Shown here one piece after another: positions 56,888 through 64,000 of a DNA stretch of 64,000 nucleotides; position 1 is the stretch's first letter, and the number at the start of each line of letters is the position of its first letter. The notes under the pieces were generated by a model that did not search any database, was not told the origin of the DNA, and saw only the letters and a list, made by a program, of their open reading frames with translations. Origin of the DNA: Flemingiibacterium sp045579745 (GTDB lineage Bacteria > Bacillota > Clostridia > Oscillospirales > CAG-272); contig JAZNMQ010000072.1 of assembly GCA_045579745.1 (NCBI GenBank), positions 1 to 64,000 on the forward strand, in the 5' to 3' direction. The position numbers were made by a program, and so were the translations under genes.

Positions 56888-57574
56888 ATGTGGAACGGAA
56901 AAATGAAAGCTTTGACCTTCAGCTATGACGACGGAGTTGTCGAGGACAAAAGACTTGCCGAAATTTTTGACAGATACGGCATGAAATGCACCTTTAATCT
57001 TAATTCGGGACTCTTCACAACTCGCGATAATCCCGGAGGACATTGGACATATAAGAAGGCAGAGGTTTACAGACTGCCCATTGAAGAGATGCTTGACGTT
57101 TACAAGAATCATGAGATCGCAGTTCACTCCTCAACTCATCCGCATCTCGAAAAACTCTCCCGCGAGGATTGCTCCAAGCAGATCTCGGACGATATTGCAA
57201 AGCTTACCGATATATTTGGCGTCAGACCTGTCGGAATGGCGTATCCGTACGGAACGTATAACGATATGGTCGTTGAGGTTCTTGCTGAGCAGGGCATCAG
57301 GTATTCGCGTACAGTAGCGTCGACAAATAATTTTGAGCTTCAGACCGATTTGCTCAGATTCAATCCGACCTGCCACCACAACGCAGGCAATTTAATGGAG
57401 CTTGCTAAGCGATTTGTCGAGATGGAAACCGACAAGCCGCAGCTCTTCTATCTGTGGGGACACAGCTACGAGTTCGACGGCGAGGATAATTGGGAGGTAA
57501 TCGAGCGCTTCTGCGAATATATGGCAGGACGTGACGATATCTTCTACGGCAATAATACTGAAGTACTGCTTTGA
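56888..57574 (+). CDS. Polysaccharide deacetylase-family protein
   Basis: 228 aa from the ATG at 56888 (AAAAAGGAGAAT upstream). NodB/CE4 fold: LTFSYDDGVVEDKRL (the catalytic and metal aspartates), VHSSTHPHLEKLS (metal histidines, HSSTH) and VGMAYPYGTYND. The later WGHSYEF carries the final motif. No signal peptide, so unlike cell-wall deacetylases it probably acts in the cytoplasm, removing acetyl groups from a sugar. Single gene under a promoter with a palindromic operator candidate. Confidence 0.85.
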   Translation: MWNGKMKALTFSYDDGVVEDKRLAEIFDRYGMKCTFNLNSGLFTTRDNPGGHWTYKKAEVYRLPIEEMLDVYKNHEIAVHSSTHPHLEKLSREDCSKQISDDIAKLTDIFGVRPVGMAYPYGTYNDMVVEVLAEQGIRYSRTVASTNNFELQTDLLRFNPTCHHNAGNLMELAKRFVEMETDKPQLFYLWGHSYEFDGEDNWEVIERFCEYMAGRDDIFYGNNTEVLL

Positions 57575-57581
57575 TCTTACA

Positions 57582-57625
57582 AACGCGCTGCGATAAAAGA
57601 AAATCGCAGCGCGTTATCACTTTTA
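57582..57625 (+). terminator. Terminator after the deacetylase gene
   Basis: AACGCGCTGCGAT (57582-57594), loop AAAAGAAA, ATCGCAGCGCGTT (57603-57615), a perfect 13-bp stem, then ATCACTTTT. Confidence 0.8.
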
Positions 57626-57681
57626 GGGGTAGGAGTGCGCACGGATTCATAAATTGTTAACATAAAATATATTAATTCGCC

Positions 57682-57710
57682 TTGAATTTACCTCTGAAAA
57701 GAGGTATACT
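57682..57710 (+). promoter_or_regulatory. Promoter of the hrcA-grpE-dnaK operon
   Basis: TTGAAT (57682-57687), 17-bp spacer, TATACT (57705-57710). The CIRCE operator starts 12 bp downstream. Confidence 0.7.
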
Positions 57711-57721
57711 GTATACAGACG

Positions 57722-57748
57722 TTAGCACTTGATGCGTCAGAGTGCTAA
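57722..57748. promoter_or_regulatory. CIRCE operator
   Basis: TTAGCACTT-N9-GAGTGCTAA (57722-57730, 57740-57748), one mismatch from the consensus TTAGCACTC-N9-GAGTGCTAA. It is the binding site of HrcA, encoded next, and makes the operon heat-inducible. Confidence 0.95.
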
Positions 57749-57766
57749 AAACAAGGAGGGAGAAGC

Positions 57767-58837
57767 GTGTCGAGTTCGAAAAAAGAATTGACTGAACGAA
57801 AAAAAGCGATACTTAAAGCGATTATAGATACGCATATCAACCTCGGCGAACCGGTAGGTTCAAAATATTTAACTCAGTATAAGCAGATAGCCTTTTCGTC
57901 TGCCACGATAAGAAACGAAATGTCAGAGCTTGAGGAGATGGGGTATCTCGAACAGCCTCACACATCCTCGGGACGCATCCCGTCTGAGCTCGGATATCGC
58001 TTTTATGTCGACCAGCTCATGCAGCAATATCGCATGACGCAGGCAGAGCTCGGGGAGCTTGACAAGCTCATGTCCCTCAAAACGGCGGAGCTTAATCGCA
58101 TACTTGATCGGGCGACGAAGCTTATGAGTATGCTGACAAACTATACGGGCGTTGCCTTGAAGCGCGCTTCGGGACATCAGACCATAGCAAGATTTGATAT
58201 CATGTATCTTTCGCCGCGAAGCTTCATACTTGTCATGCTGACATCGGCGGGCAATGTAAAAACGAAGCAGGTGCGGCTCGGCTTTGATGTCAACCGCGAA
58301 ACGCTTGAGCGGCTGTCGATAGTTCTTAACGACTGTATCGCCGGACTCGAAATGGACAGAATAACACTTCCCGTAATGCTTGATATGCAGAATCGCGTTC
58401 CGGGCGGTGAACATCTTATCAATCCGATAATCCGCGCGGTATATGAAACGGTTAACGATGCAGACGACAGCGAGCTGATGTTTGACGGAGTTAATAACCT
58501 ATTAAACTACCCCGAATATTCGGATATCGACAAGGTTCGCGACATGCTCGGGCTTTTCGATAGGCAGGATGATCTGCGCGAGGTGCTCAGCACCGACGGA
58601 GGCGACAGAACGACAATCTATATCGGCTCGGAAAATGCGGTCGAGGTGATGAATAATTCCTCGCTGATATTCCGAACGGTAAAATCGGGCGATAATGTTA
58701 TCGGTGCGATAGGCGTAATCGGTCCGAGGCGAATGGATTATTCAAAGGTCGTCACGCTCGTGGATCAGATGTCAAGCTACATCGGACGCCTGATGTACCC
58801 GGACGAATTGCCGCCGGGTGAAAATACGGAGGAATAA
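57767..58837 (+). CDS. hrcA: Heat-inducible transcription repressor HrcA
   Basis: 356 aa with a GTG start behind CAAGGAGGGAG. The N-terminal winged helix (ELTERKKAILKAIIDTHINLGEPVGSKYL, FSSATIRNEMSELEEMGYL) and TSSGRIPSELGYRFYVDQL are typical of HrcA, and the C-terminal GAF-like part ends with GAIGVIGPRRMDYSKVV. It binds CIRCE and represses the chaperone operon when GroEL is free. First gene of hrcA-grpE-dnaK. Confidence 0.95.
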   Translation: MSSSKKELTERKKAILKAIIDTHINLGEPVGSKYLTQYKQIAFSSATIRNEMSELEEMGYLEQPHTSSGRIPSELGYRFYVDQLMQQYRMTQAELGELDKLMSLKTAELNRILDRATKLMSMLTNYTGVALKRASGHQTIARFDIMYLSPRSFILVMLTSAGNVKTKQVRLGFDVNRETLERLSIVLNDCIAGLEMDRITLPVMLDMQNRVPGGEHLINPIIRAVYETVNDADDSELMFDGVNNLLNYPEYSDIDKVRDMLGLFDRQDDLREVLSTDGGDRTTIYIGSENAVEVMNNSSLIFRTVKSGDNVIGAIGVIGPRRMDYSKVVTLVDQMSSYIGRLMYPDELPPGENTEE

Positions 58838-58838
58838 A

Positions 58839-59426
58839 ATGACAGAAGATATTAAAAAGGAAGAAATGGTCGAAAACGCCGAGAATACAATCACAGATGA
58901 GGCGGATGCGGCTCCCAAAAAGGAGAAAAAATCCGAAAAGGCTCTGAAGGATGAAAACAAAAAGCTGACCGCAGGCTTAAAGGAAGCCGAGGATGCTCTC
59001 AAAAAAACGACTGAGGAGCTTGCACAGACAAACGACAAATATCTTCGCATCGCGGCTGAGTATGACAACTTCCGCAGAAGAGTTGCAAAGGAGCGCGAGG
59101 GGATTTATTCCGATGCTTATGCGGATGCGCTTTCGGCGCTGCTTCCGATACTCGACAATCTCGAGCGCGCAGCGGCTTACAGCGACGGCGCACAGCTGAC
59201 CGAGGGAATCAAGCTCATCTTCAAGAGCGCAAAGGAGTCATTCGACAAGCTTGGTGTTACCGAATACGGTGCGGCAGGCGATAAATTCGATCCTCAGATC
59301 CACAATGCGATGATGCACATTGAGGACGAATCCTTTGGAGAAAACGAGATTACCGAGGTTTTCCAAAAGGGCTACAAAAAAGGCGATAAGATCATTCGCG
59401 AGGCACTTGTCAAGGTTGCCAATTGA
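58839..59426 (+). CDS. grpE: Nucleotide exchange factor GrpE
   Basis: 195 aa from the ATG at 58839, one base after the hrcA stop, with ACGGAGGAAT as ribosome site. An acidic, disordered N-terminus (1-45) precedes the long coiled coil (LKEAEDALKKTTEELAQTND) and the beta-wing domain (HNAMMHIEDESFGENEITEVFQKGYK). It releases ADP from DnaK. The reading from 58818 overlaps hrcA and lacks a ribosome site. Confidence 0.95.
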   Translation: MTEDIKKEEMVENAENTITDEADAAPKKEKKSEKALKDENKKLTAGLKEAEDALKKTTEELAQTNDKYLRIAAEYDNFRRRVAKEREGIYSDAYADALSALLPILDNLERAAAYSDGAQLTEGIKLIFKSAKESFDKLGVTEYGAAGDKFDPQIHNAMMHIEDESFGENEITEVFQKGYKKGDKIIREALVKVAN

Positions 59427-59494
59427 TTGTCTTTGACAGCAAGTTCATGCTTGAATATTAAAAATATACATTATCTTTTAGGAGGATATATAAA

Positions 59495-61333
59495 ATGGGA
59501 AAGATTATTGGTATAGATTTGGGTACCACAAACTCATGCGTTGCAGTATTTGAGGGCGGCGAGCCTGCGGTAATTCCGAATCCCGAGGGTGCGAGAACAA
59601 CACCTTCCGTTGTAGCGTTTTCGAAATCCGGCGAAAGAATGGTAGGTCAGGTCGCTAAGCGTCAGGCTATCACCAATCCCGACCGCACAGTAGCTTCTAT
59701 CAAGCGTCATATGGGTAGTGACTACAAGGTTGCTATCGATGATAAGAATTACACTCCTCAGGAGTTTTCCGCGATGATTCTTCAGAAGCTCAAGGCTGAT
59801 GCTGAGGCTTATCTCGGAACAACGATCACCGAGGCTGTTATCACAGTTCCCGCATATTTCACAGACTCTCAGCGTCAGGCTACAAAGGACGCAGGTAAAA
59901 TCGCAGGACTTGATGTTAAGAGAATCATTAACGAGCCTACTGCGGCAGCTCTTGCTTACGGCGTTGACAAGGATGCAAAGGAGCAGAAGATCATGGTATT
60001 CGACCTTGGCGGCGGTACCTTCGACGTTTCGCTTCTCGAAATCTCCGACGGCGTATTCGAGGTTCTTGCTACAAACGGCGATACTCACCTTGGCGGTGAC
60101 GACTTCGACCAGAGAGTAATCGACTGGATCGCTGAGGAATTCATGCGCGAAAACGGCGGCATTGACCTCCGCAAGGATAAAATGGCGCTTCAAAGACTCA
60201 AGGAAGCGGCTGAAAAGGCTAAAATCGAGCTTTCGGGCGTAGCTTCCTCCAATATCAATCTTCCGTTTATTACTGCTGATGCTACAGGACCTAAGCACTT
60301 CGATGCAACTCTTACAAGAGCAAAGTTTAACGAGATCACAGCAGACCTTGTTGAGCGCACAATGATTCCGACAAAGAAGGCTCTTTCCGACGCAGGCCTC
60401 AGCGTAGGTCAGGTCGATAAGGTTCTCCTCGTCGGCGGTTCGACAAGAATCCCCGCTGTTCAGGAAGCTGTTAAGAGCTTCATCGGAAAGGAACCCTTCA
60501 AGGGCATCAACCCCGATGAGTGCGTAGCAATCGGCGCGGCTATTCAGGGCGGCGTGCTCGGCGGAGATGTTAAGGACCTTCTCCTTCTCGATGTTACACC
60601 TCTGTCACTCGGTATCGAAACTCTCGGTGGCGTGTTCAACAGAATCATCGACAGAAACACTACCATCCCCGTTAAGAAGAGCCAGGTTTATTCAACTGCG
60701 GCTGATGGTCAGACCTCCGTTGAAATTCACGTTCTCCAGGGTGAGCGTGACATGGCGGCAGGCAACACAACCCTCGGACGCTTCAGCCTTGACGGCATTG
60801 CTCCCGCTCCGAGAGGCGTTCCTCAGATCGAGGTAACATTTGATATCGACGCTAACGGTATCGTTAATGTAACCGCTAAGGATAAGGGTACAGGCAAGGA
60901 ACAGCACATTACTATCACATCGTCCACGAATATGTCGCAGGAAGATATTGACCGCGCGGTTAAGGATGCTGAAAAGTTCGCTGAGGAAGATAAAAAGCAG
61001 AAGGAAGCTGTTGAAGTCAAGAATCAGGCTGAAAATATGATCTTCCAATCTGAAAAGACTCTTGGCGAAATCGGCGACAAAATTTCCGAGGATGAAAAGG
61101 CTCCCGTTAAGGCGGCTATTGAAAAGCTCAAGGAAACCGTTAAGACCGGCGATACTGCCGCAATCAAGGCTGACACCGAAGCGCTTCAGCAGGCTTTCTA
61201 CGCAATCTCTGAGAAGCTTTACAAACAGCAGGGCGGAGCTCAGGCAGGTCCTGACATGGGTGCAAATGACGGCTCGGCTCAGTCCGGTGACACCTTCTAC
61301 AACGCAGATTTCGAAGACAAGACTGATAAATAA
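59495..61333 (+). CDS. dnaK: Chaperone DnaK (Hsp70)
   Basis: 612 aa, behind TTAGGAGGATAT. ATPase domain signatures: IGIDLGTTNSCVAVFEGG, IMVFDLGGGTFDVSLLEI and VLLVGGSTRIPAVQEAV. Substrate domain: PLSLGIETLGGV onward. The tail is glycine-rich (QQGGAQAGPDMGANDG). It binds exposed hydrophobic peptides in an ATP cycle driven by DnaJ and GrpE. It is separated from dnaJ by a minus-strand GDSL gene, an interruption of the usual order. Confidence 0.98.
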   Translation: MGKIIGIDLGTTNSCVAVFEGGEPAVIPNPEGARTTPSVVAFSKSGERMVGQVAKRQAITNPDRTVASIKRHMGSDYKVAIDDKNYTPQEFSAMILQKLKADAEAYLGTTITEAVITVPAYFTDSQRQATKDAGKIAGLDVKRIINEPTAAALAYGVDKDAKEQKIMVFDLGGGTFDVSLLEISDGVFEVLATNGDTHLGGDDFDQRVIDWIAEEFMRENGGIDLRKDKMALQRLKEAAEKAKIELSGVASSNINLPFITADATGPKHFDATLTRAKFNEITADLVERTMIPTKKALSDAGLSVGQVDKVLLVGGSTRIPAVQEAVKSFIGKEPFKGINPDECVAIGAAIQGGVLGGDVKDLLLLDVTPLSLGIETLGGVFNRIIDRNTTIPVKKSQVYSTAADGQTSVEIHVLQGERDMAAGNTTLGRFSLDGIAPAPRGVPQIEVTFDIDANGIVNVTAKDKGTGKEQHITITSSTNMSQEDIDRAVKDAEKFAEEDKKQKEAVEVKNQAENMIFQSEKTLGEIGDKISEDEKAPVKAAIEKLKETVKTGDTAAIKADTEALQQAFYAISEKLYKQQGGAQAGPDMGANDGSAQSGDTFYNADFEDKTDK

Positions 61334-61344
61334 CAAAAAATCAA

Positions 61345-61417
61345 GGGAGCTGTTGCACCTAAGTGTAGCAGCTCCCATATGGCGGAGGTGTTGCTGTTTG
61401 CAACACCTCTCGTTTTT
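61345..61417. terminator. Two tandem hairpins ending the dnaK transcript
   Basis: GGGAGCTGTTGCAC with its near-complement (61345-61376), then a perfect GAGGTGTTGC/GCAACACCTC hairpin (61385-61394, 61400-61409) followed by TCGTTTTTA. The first shares its GGGAGCTGTTGCA arm with the array at 31.5 kb. Confidence 0.8.
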
Positions 61418-62030
61418 ATATAAGGTTCAGGGATTTGAACGCGTCGAGATAGTGCTCTGCGATAAGCTTTGCACCCTTTGCTGTCGGGTGAACTCCGTCT
61501 GCCGCAAATTCTGTGGCAGGCTCACGGACAGACGCTGCCGCGAATATTCCATCGAGCGGAACGAATACGTCTGCATATTCACGAGCGAGCTTGCGCGTGA
61601 TCTGAATCTTCGGGTCGAGGTCGACATGGAAGAACATTTTGTCCTCAACGGGGAGCAGGAACTGCTCTAAAATGATGATTTTAGCATTGGTTTCCTTCTT
61701 GATGCGCTCGAGTATGCCGCGATAGCATTCTTCGAAATAATCGTGAGGCATCCAGTCGCGATTCGGAGCACGGTGCCACGTGTCGTTGATTCCGATGAGG
61801 ATAGAGATCACATCGGGTTGAATTTCGATTGCATCGGAAGTCCAGCGGTCGCGAAGGTCCTCAGCCTTGTTGCCGCTGATTCCGAGGTCGACGAACTCAA
61901 ACTCGGCTTCGGGGAATGCGTTTTTTATTAACTCGGCAGAGTAAAGCGGATAACCGTAACCGAGGTTGTGAATGTCACTGCGGTCGCGTCCCGCGTCAGT
62001 GATGCTGTCGCCTTGAAACAGAATTTTCAT
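61416..62030 (-). CDS. SGNH/GDSL-family hydrolase
   Basis: 204 aa. Block I ILFQGDSITDAGRD holds the catalytic serine near residue 9, block II has LGISGNKAEDLRDRW, block III ILIGINDTWH, and block V DGVHPTAKG supplies the Asp-His pair near 180. No signal peptide. It is an esterase, often an acetyl-xylan or sugar esterase in gut Firmicutes; the substrate is unknown. It has its own promoter (62062-62090) and lies in reverse orientation between dnaK and dnaJ. Confidence 0.9.
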   Translation of the reverse strand: MKILFQGDSITDAGRDRSDIHNLGYGYPLYSAELIKNAFPEAEFEFVDLGISGNKAEDLRDRWTSDAIEIQPDVISILIGINDTWHRAPNRDWMPHDYFEECYRGILERIKKETNAKIIILEQFLLPVEDKMFFHVDLDPKIQITRKLAREYADVFVPLDGIFAAASVREPATEFAADGVHPTAKGAKLIAEHYLDAFKSLNLI

Positions 62031-62061
62031 TTTGAGATCTCCTTGTTATTTGTTTTTCTAA

Positions 62062-62090
62062 ATTATACAATAAAAAAAGATCTGTGTCAA
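62062..62090 (-). promoter_or_regulatory. Promoter of the GDSL hydrolase gene
   Basis: On the minus strand, TTGACA (complement of 62085-62090), 17-bp spacer, TATAAT (62062-62067). Confidence 0.75.
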
Positions 62091-62230
62091 TAAATCGTGC
62101 AATTGTTATTGAAAAGTCTTAATATTTACAAAAAGTTGTTTATTTTTCTTTCAAAATATAGTATAATTAATTGTTACGCTACTACGCGATATTATATTAC
62201 TGATAAATCATTTATTTATAGAGGATAATT

Positions 62231-63367
62231 ATGGCAGATAAACGTGATTATTATGAAGTGCTCGGACTTGATAAATCCGCAAGTGAATCGGAAATCAAGA
62301 AAGCATACCGTTCGCTTGCAAAAAAATATCATCCGGACGTAAATCCGGGAAATGAGGAAGCGGAGAGAAACTTCAAAGAGGTCAACGAGGCTTACGCGGT
62401 TCTCTCGGATGCTGATAAAAAGGCAAAATATGACCAATACGGCTTTGCCGGCGTTGATCCGCAGGCAGGTGGCTTCGGCGGCTTTGGCGGAGGCTTCGGA
62501 GGATTCGATTCAAGCGATATCTTCGGCGATATTTTCTCGAGCTTCTTCGGTGGCTCATCACAGAGTCAGGCTCGCCGTAACGGGCCGATGCGCGGCGGAG
62601 ATATTATTCAGCGCGTAACCATTTCCTTTGAGGAAGCGGCGTTCGGCTGTAAAAAGGAGATCAGCTTCGGCAGAGTTGAAAAGTGCTCAGAATGCGATGG
62701 CTCTGGAGCTAAAAAGGGAACAACTGTCGAAACCTGTCCTACCTGTCACGGAACGGGTCAGGTTCGCGTTCAGCAGCGCACTATGATGGGCGTTTTTCAG
62801 ACTTCTCACGTATGCGACGACTGCGGCGGTACGGGTAAAAAAATCAAGGAGCCTTGTACAAACTGCCGCGGAAAGGGCTATGTAAAGCTTACTAAAAAGC
62901 TCGAGGTCAATATTCCTGCAGGTATTGACGATGGACAGAAGGTGGCGATCCGTACTCAGGGCGATGCAGGCAGAAACGGCGGCCCCTCAGGCGACCTTAT
63001 AATTGCGGTCAGCGTTCGTCCTCACCACATTTTCGAGCGCGAGGGCTACAACATCTATTGTGAGGTTCCGATCACCTTTGCAGAGGCGGCGCTTGGCGCG
63101 GTAATTGAAATACCGACGCTTGAGGGCAAGGAGAATTACACAATACCCGAGGGCACTCAGCACGGCAAGCAGTTTACAATCAAGGGCAAGGGTATACCCT
63201 ATGTCAACAGCTCCAATCGCGGTGATCTCATCTTCGCTGTTTCGATTGAAACTCCGCGCGGACTTTCCGAGTCGCAGAAGAGCTTGCTTCGTCAGTTTGC
63301 CGATAGCCTCGGTGAGAAGAACAACACCAAAAAGAGCGGATTTATAAAGAAAATATTCAATAAGTAA
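62231..63367 (+). CDS. dnaJ: Chaperone DnaJ (Hsp40)
   Basis: 378 aa behind TAGAGGATAA. J-domain at 4-70 with KKYHPDVNPG, a Gly/Phe-rich segment (GGFGGFGGGFGG), four zinc-finger repeats (CSECDGSG, CPTCHGTG, CDDCGGTG, CTNCRGKG) and the C-terminal substrate domains. It delivers substrates to DnaK and stimulates its ATPase. It must have its own promoter because a reverse gene separates it from dnaK; a TATAAT at 62162-62167 is likely, without CIRCE. Confidence 0.97.
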   Translation: MADKRDYYEVLGLDKSASESEIKKAYRSLAKKYHPDVNPGNEEAERNFKEVNEAYAVLSDADKKAKYDQYGFAGVDPQAGGFGGFGGGFGGFDSSDIFGDIFSSFFGGSSQSQARRNGPMRGGDIIQRVTISFEEAAFGCKKEISFGRVEKCSECDGSGAKKGTTVETCPTCHGTGQVRVQQRTMMGVFQTSHVCDDCGGTGKKIKEPCTNCRGKGYVKLTKKLEVNIPAGIDDGQKVAIRTQGDAGRNGGPSGDLIIAVSVRPHHIFEREGYNIYCEVPITFAEAALGAVIEIPTLEGKENYTIPEGTQHGKQFTIKGKGIPYVNSSNRGDLIFAVSIETPRGLSESQKSLLRQFADSLGEKNNTKKSGFIKKIFNK

Positions 63368-63381
63368 TATAGGAGTCACAA

Positions 63382-64000
63382 ATGAACTGGACACAGCTTC
63401 GTGTAAATGTCGCAACAGGTGACATTGAGCGCACAGCCGCAATAATGAGCATGCTTGACAACGGCATACTTATCGAGGATTACAGCGATATCGAGGACGG
63501 CTTAAAGACTGTCTACGGAGATCTTATCGACGAAACTATTCTGAATGCCGATAAATCTCACGGAGCGGTATCGATTTACATTCCCGATGATAAAAACTAC
63601 AACGATTATATTGCATTCCTGAAGGACCGTTTTGCAGCGGAAAATATCGATGCAAGGCTTGAGCTCATCGGAGTGGATGAGGAAGAATGGTCAACCGCTT
63701 GGAAGAAGTACTATCACCCGATCAGAGTAGGCGAGCGTCTTGTTGTAGTTCCAATGTGGGAAAAATACGACGCGTTGGAAAATGATATAATTGTAAAAAT
63801 GGACCCCGGAATGGCGTTTGGAACCGGCACTCACGAAACTACACGCCTTGTATGCGGTCTTATCGAAAAATATCTTGTTCCCGGTCAGCGCATGCTCGAT
63901 GTCGGAACGGGAAGCGGTATTCTCGCTATCTGTGCGTCAAAGCTTGGTGCGGGCGAGTGCTTTGCATACGATATCGATCCGGTTGCTGTACGGGTTGCCG
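63382..64000 (+). CDS. prmA: Ribosomal protein L11 methyltransferase, 5' part
   Basis: 206 codons visible, running off the right edge; ATG at 63382 behind TAGGAGTCAC, 14 bp after dnaJ. It starts MNWTQLRVNVATGDIERT. The PrmA hallmarks KMDPGMAFGTGTHETTRL and the S-adenosylmethionine site MLDVGTGSGILAICASKLG are present. It trimethylates ribosomal protein L11. Its place after dnaJ matches the conserved dnaJ-prmA order of Firmicutes. Confidence 0.95.
   Translation, partial: MNWTQLRVNVATGDIERTAAIMSMLDNGILIEDYSDIEDGLKTVYGDLIDETILNADKSHGAVSIYIPDDKNYNDYIAFLKDRFAAENIDARLELIGVDEEEWSTAWKKYYHPIRVGERLVVVPMWEKYDALENDIIVKMDPGMAFGTGTHETTRLVCGLIEKYLVPGQRMLDVGTGSGILAICASKLGAGECFAYDIDPVAVRVA

Noticed and set aside
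59534..60298. A 254-codon open frame on the minus strand opposite dnaK.
   Set aside because: Open antisense frames opposite dnaK are a known codon-bias artefact. There is no ribosome site and no recognisable protein.

Overview
The window looks like a chromosome segment from an anaerobic Clostridia-type bacterium (Bacillota, probably a gut fermenter). The evidence is a CIRCE-hrcA-grpE-dnaK-dnaJ-prmA heat-shock cluster, class 1B PyrK/PyrD, an EtfAB-linked flavin oxidase, a sodium-pump decarboxylase beta subunit, strong GGAGG ribosome sites and many TTGACA-N17-TATAAT promoters. I see no rRNA, tRNA, CRISPR array or prophage.

Layout. (1) Positions 1 to about 7.0 kb are an integrative mobilizable element: an edge-truncated minus-strand gene that reads like the start of an ABC-F ATPase behind a leader-peptide/terminator region, an HTH protein, a RepA-like ATPase, MobC, a MOBP relaxase with a second gene nested in another frame, a TnpW-like protein, and a large serine recombinase broken by one extra G in a G5 run. 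(2) 7.0-13.5 kb is accessory: an AEC transporter with a DUF5060/DUF4038 glycosidase-like protein, and a BspA-like surface protein flanked by two copies of a repeat with a 39-bp identical core. (3) 13.7-18.1 kb holds etfB, etfA and a GlcD/LctD-type oxidase (electron-bifurcating lactate dehydrogenase type) plus rhaD. (4) 18.4-21.7 kb holds dxs and a MATE pump. (5) 21.8-32.8 kb is rich in carbohydrate and uronate functions: URO-D-like protein, heparinase-like protein, SDR, mannonate dehydratase and a lactonase, interleaved with an APH(3')-like kinase, an ECF sigma factor with its membrane beta-propeller partner, and a CofE-like ligase. (6) 33-46 kb is mostly housekeeping: purC, rpmB, pgi, a small P-loop protein, a lipoprotein, an ABC transporter, a SpoIIQ-like M23 protein, aroK, fabV with an acyltransferase-like protein, and a cyclophilin. 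(7) 46-55 kb holds hflKC, a MecA-like adaptor and a seven-gene chain udg-ansA-winged helix-pyrC-pyrF-pyrK-pyrD. (8) 55-64 kb holds an orphan decarboxylase beta/gamma pair, a polysaccharide deacetylase, and the heat-shock cluster, interrupted by a divergent GDSL hydrolase.

The most unusual signals are non-coding. A repeat family (copies before etfA, purC and an ABC transporter) places a hairpin between a Shine-Dalgarno-like stretch and the start codon, with paired base changes that keep the stems. A 111-nt nested-helix structure precedes the recombinase. A plausible transcription attenuator precedes the ABC-F-like gene. A hairpin array with 12-bp inverted ends lies at 31.4-31.6 kb. All functions are inferred by reading the sequence; no database search was possible.
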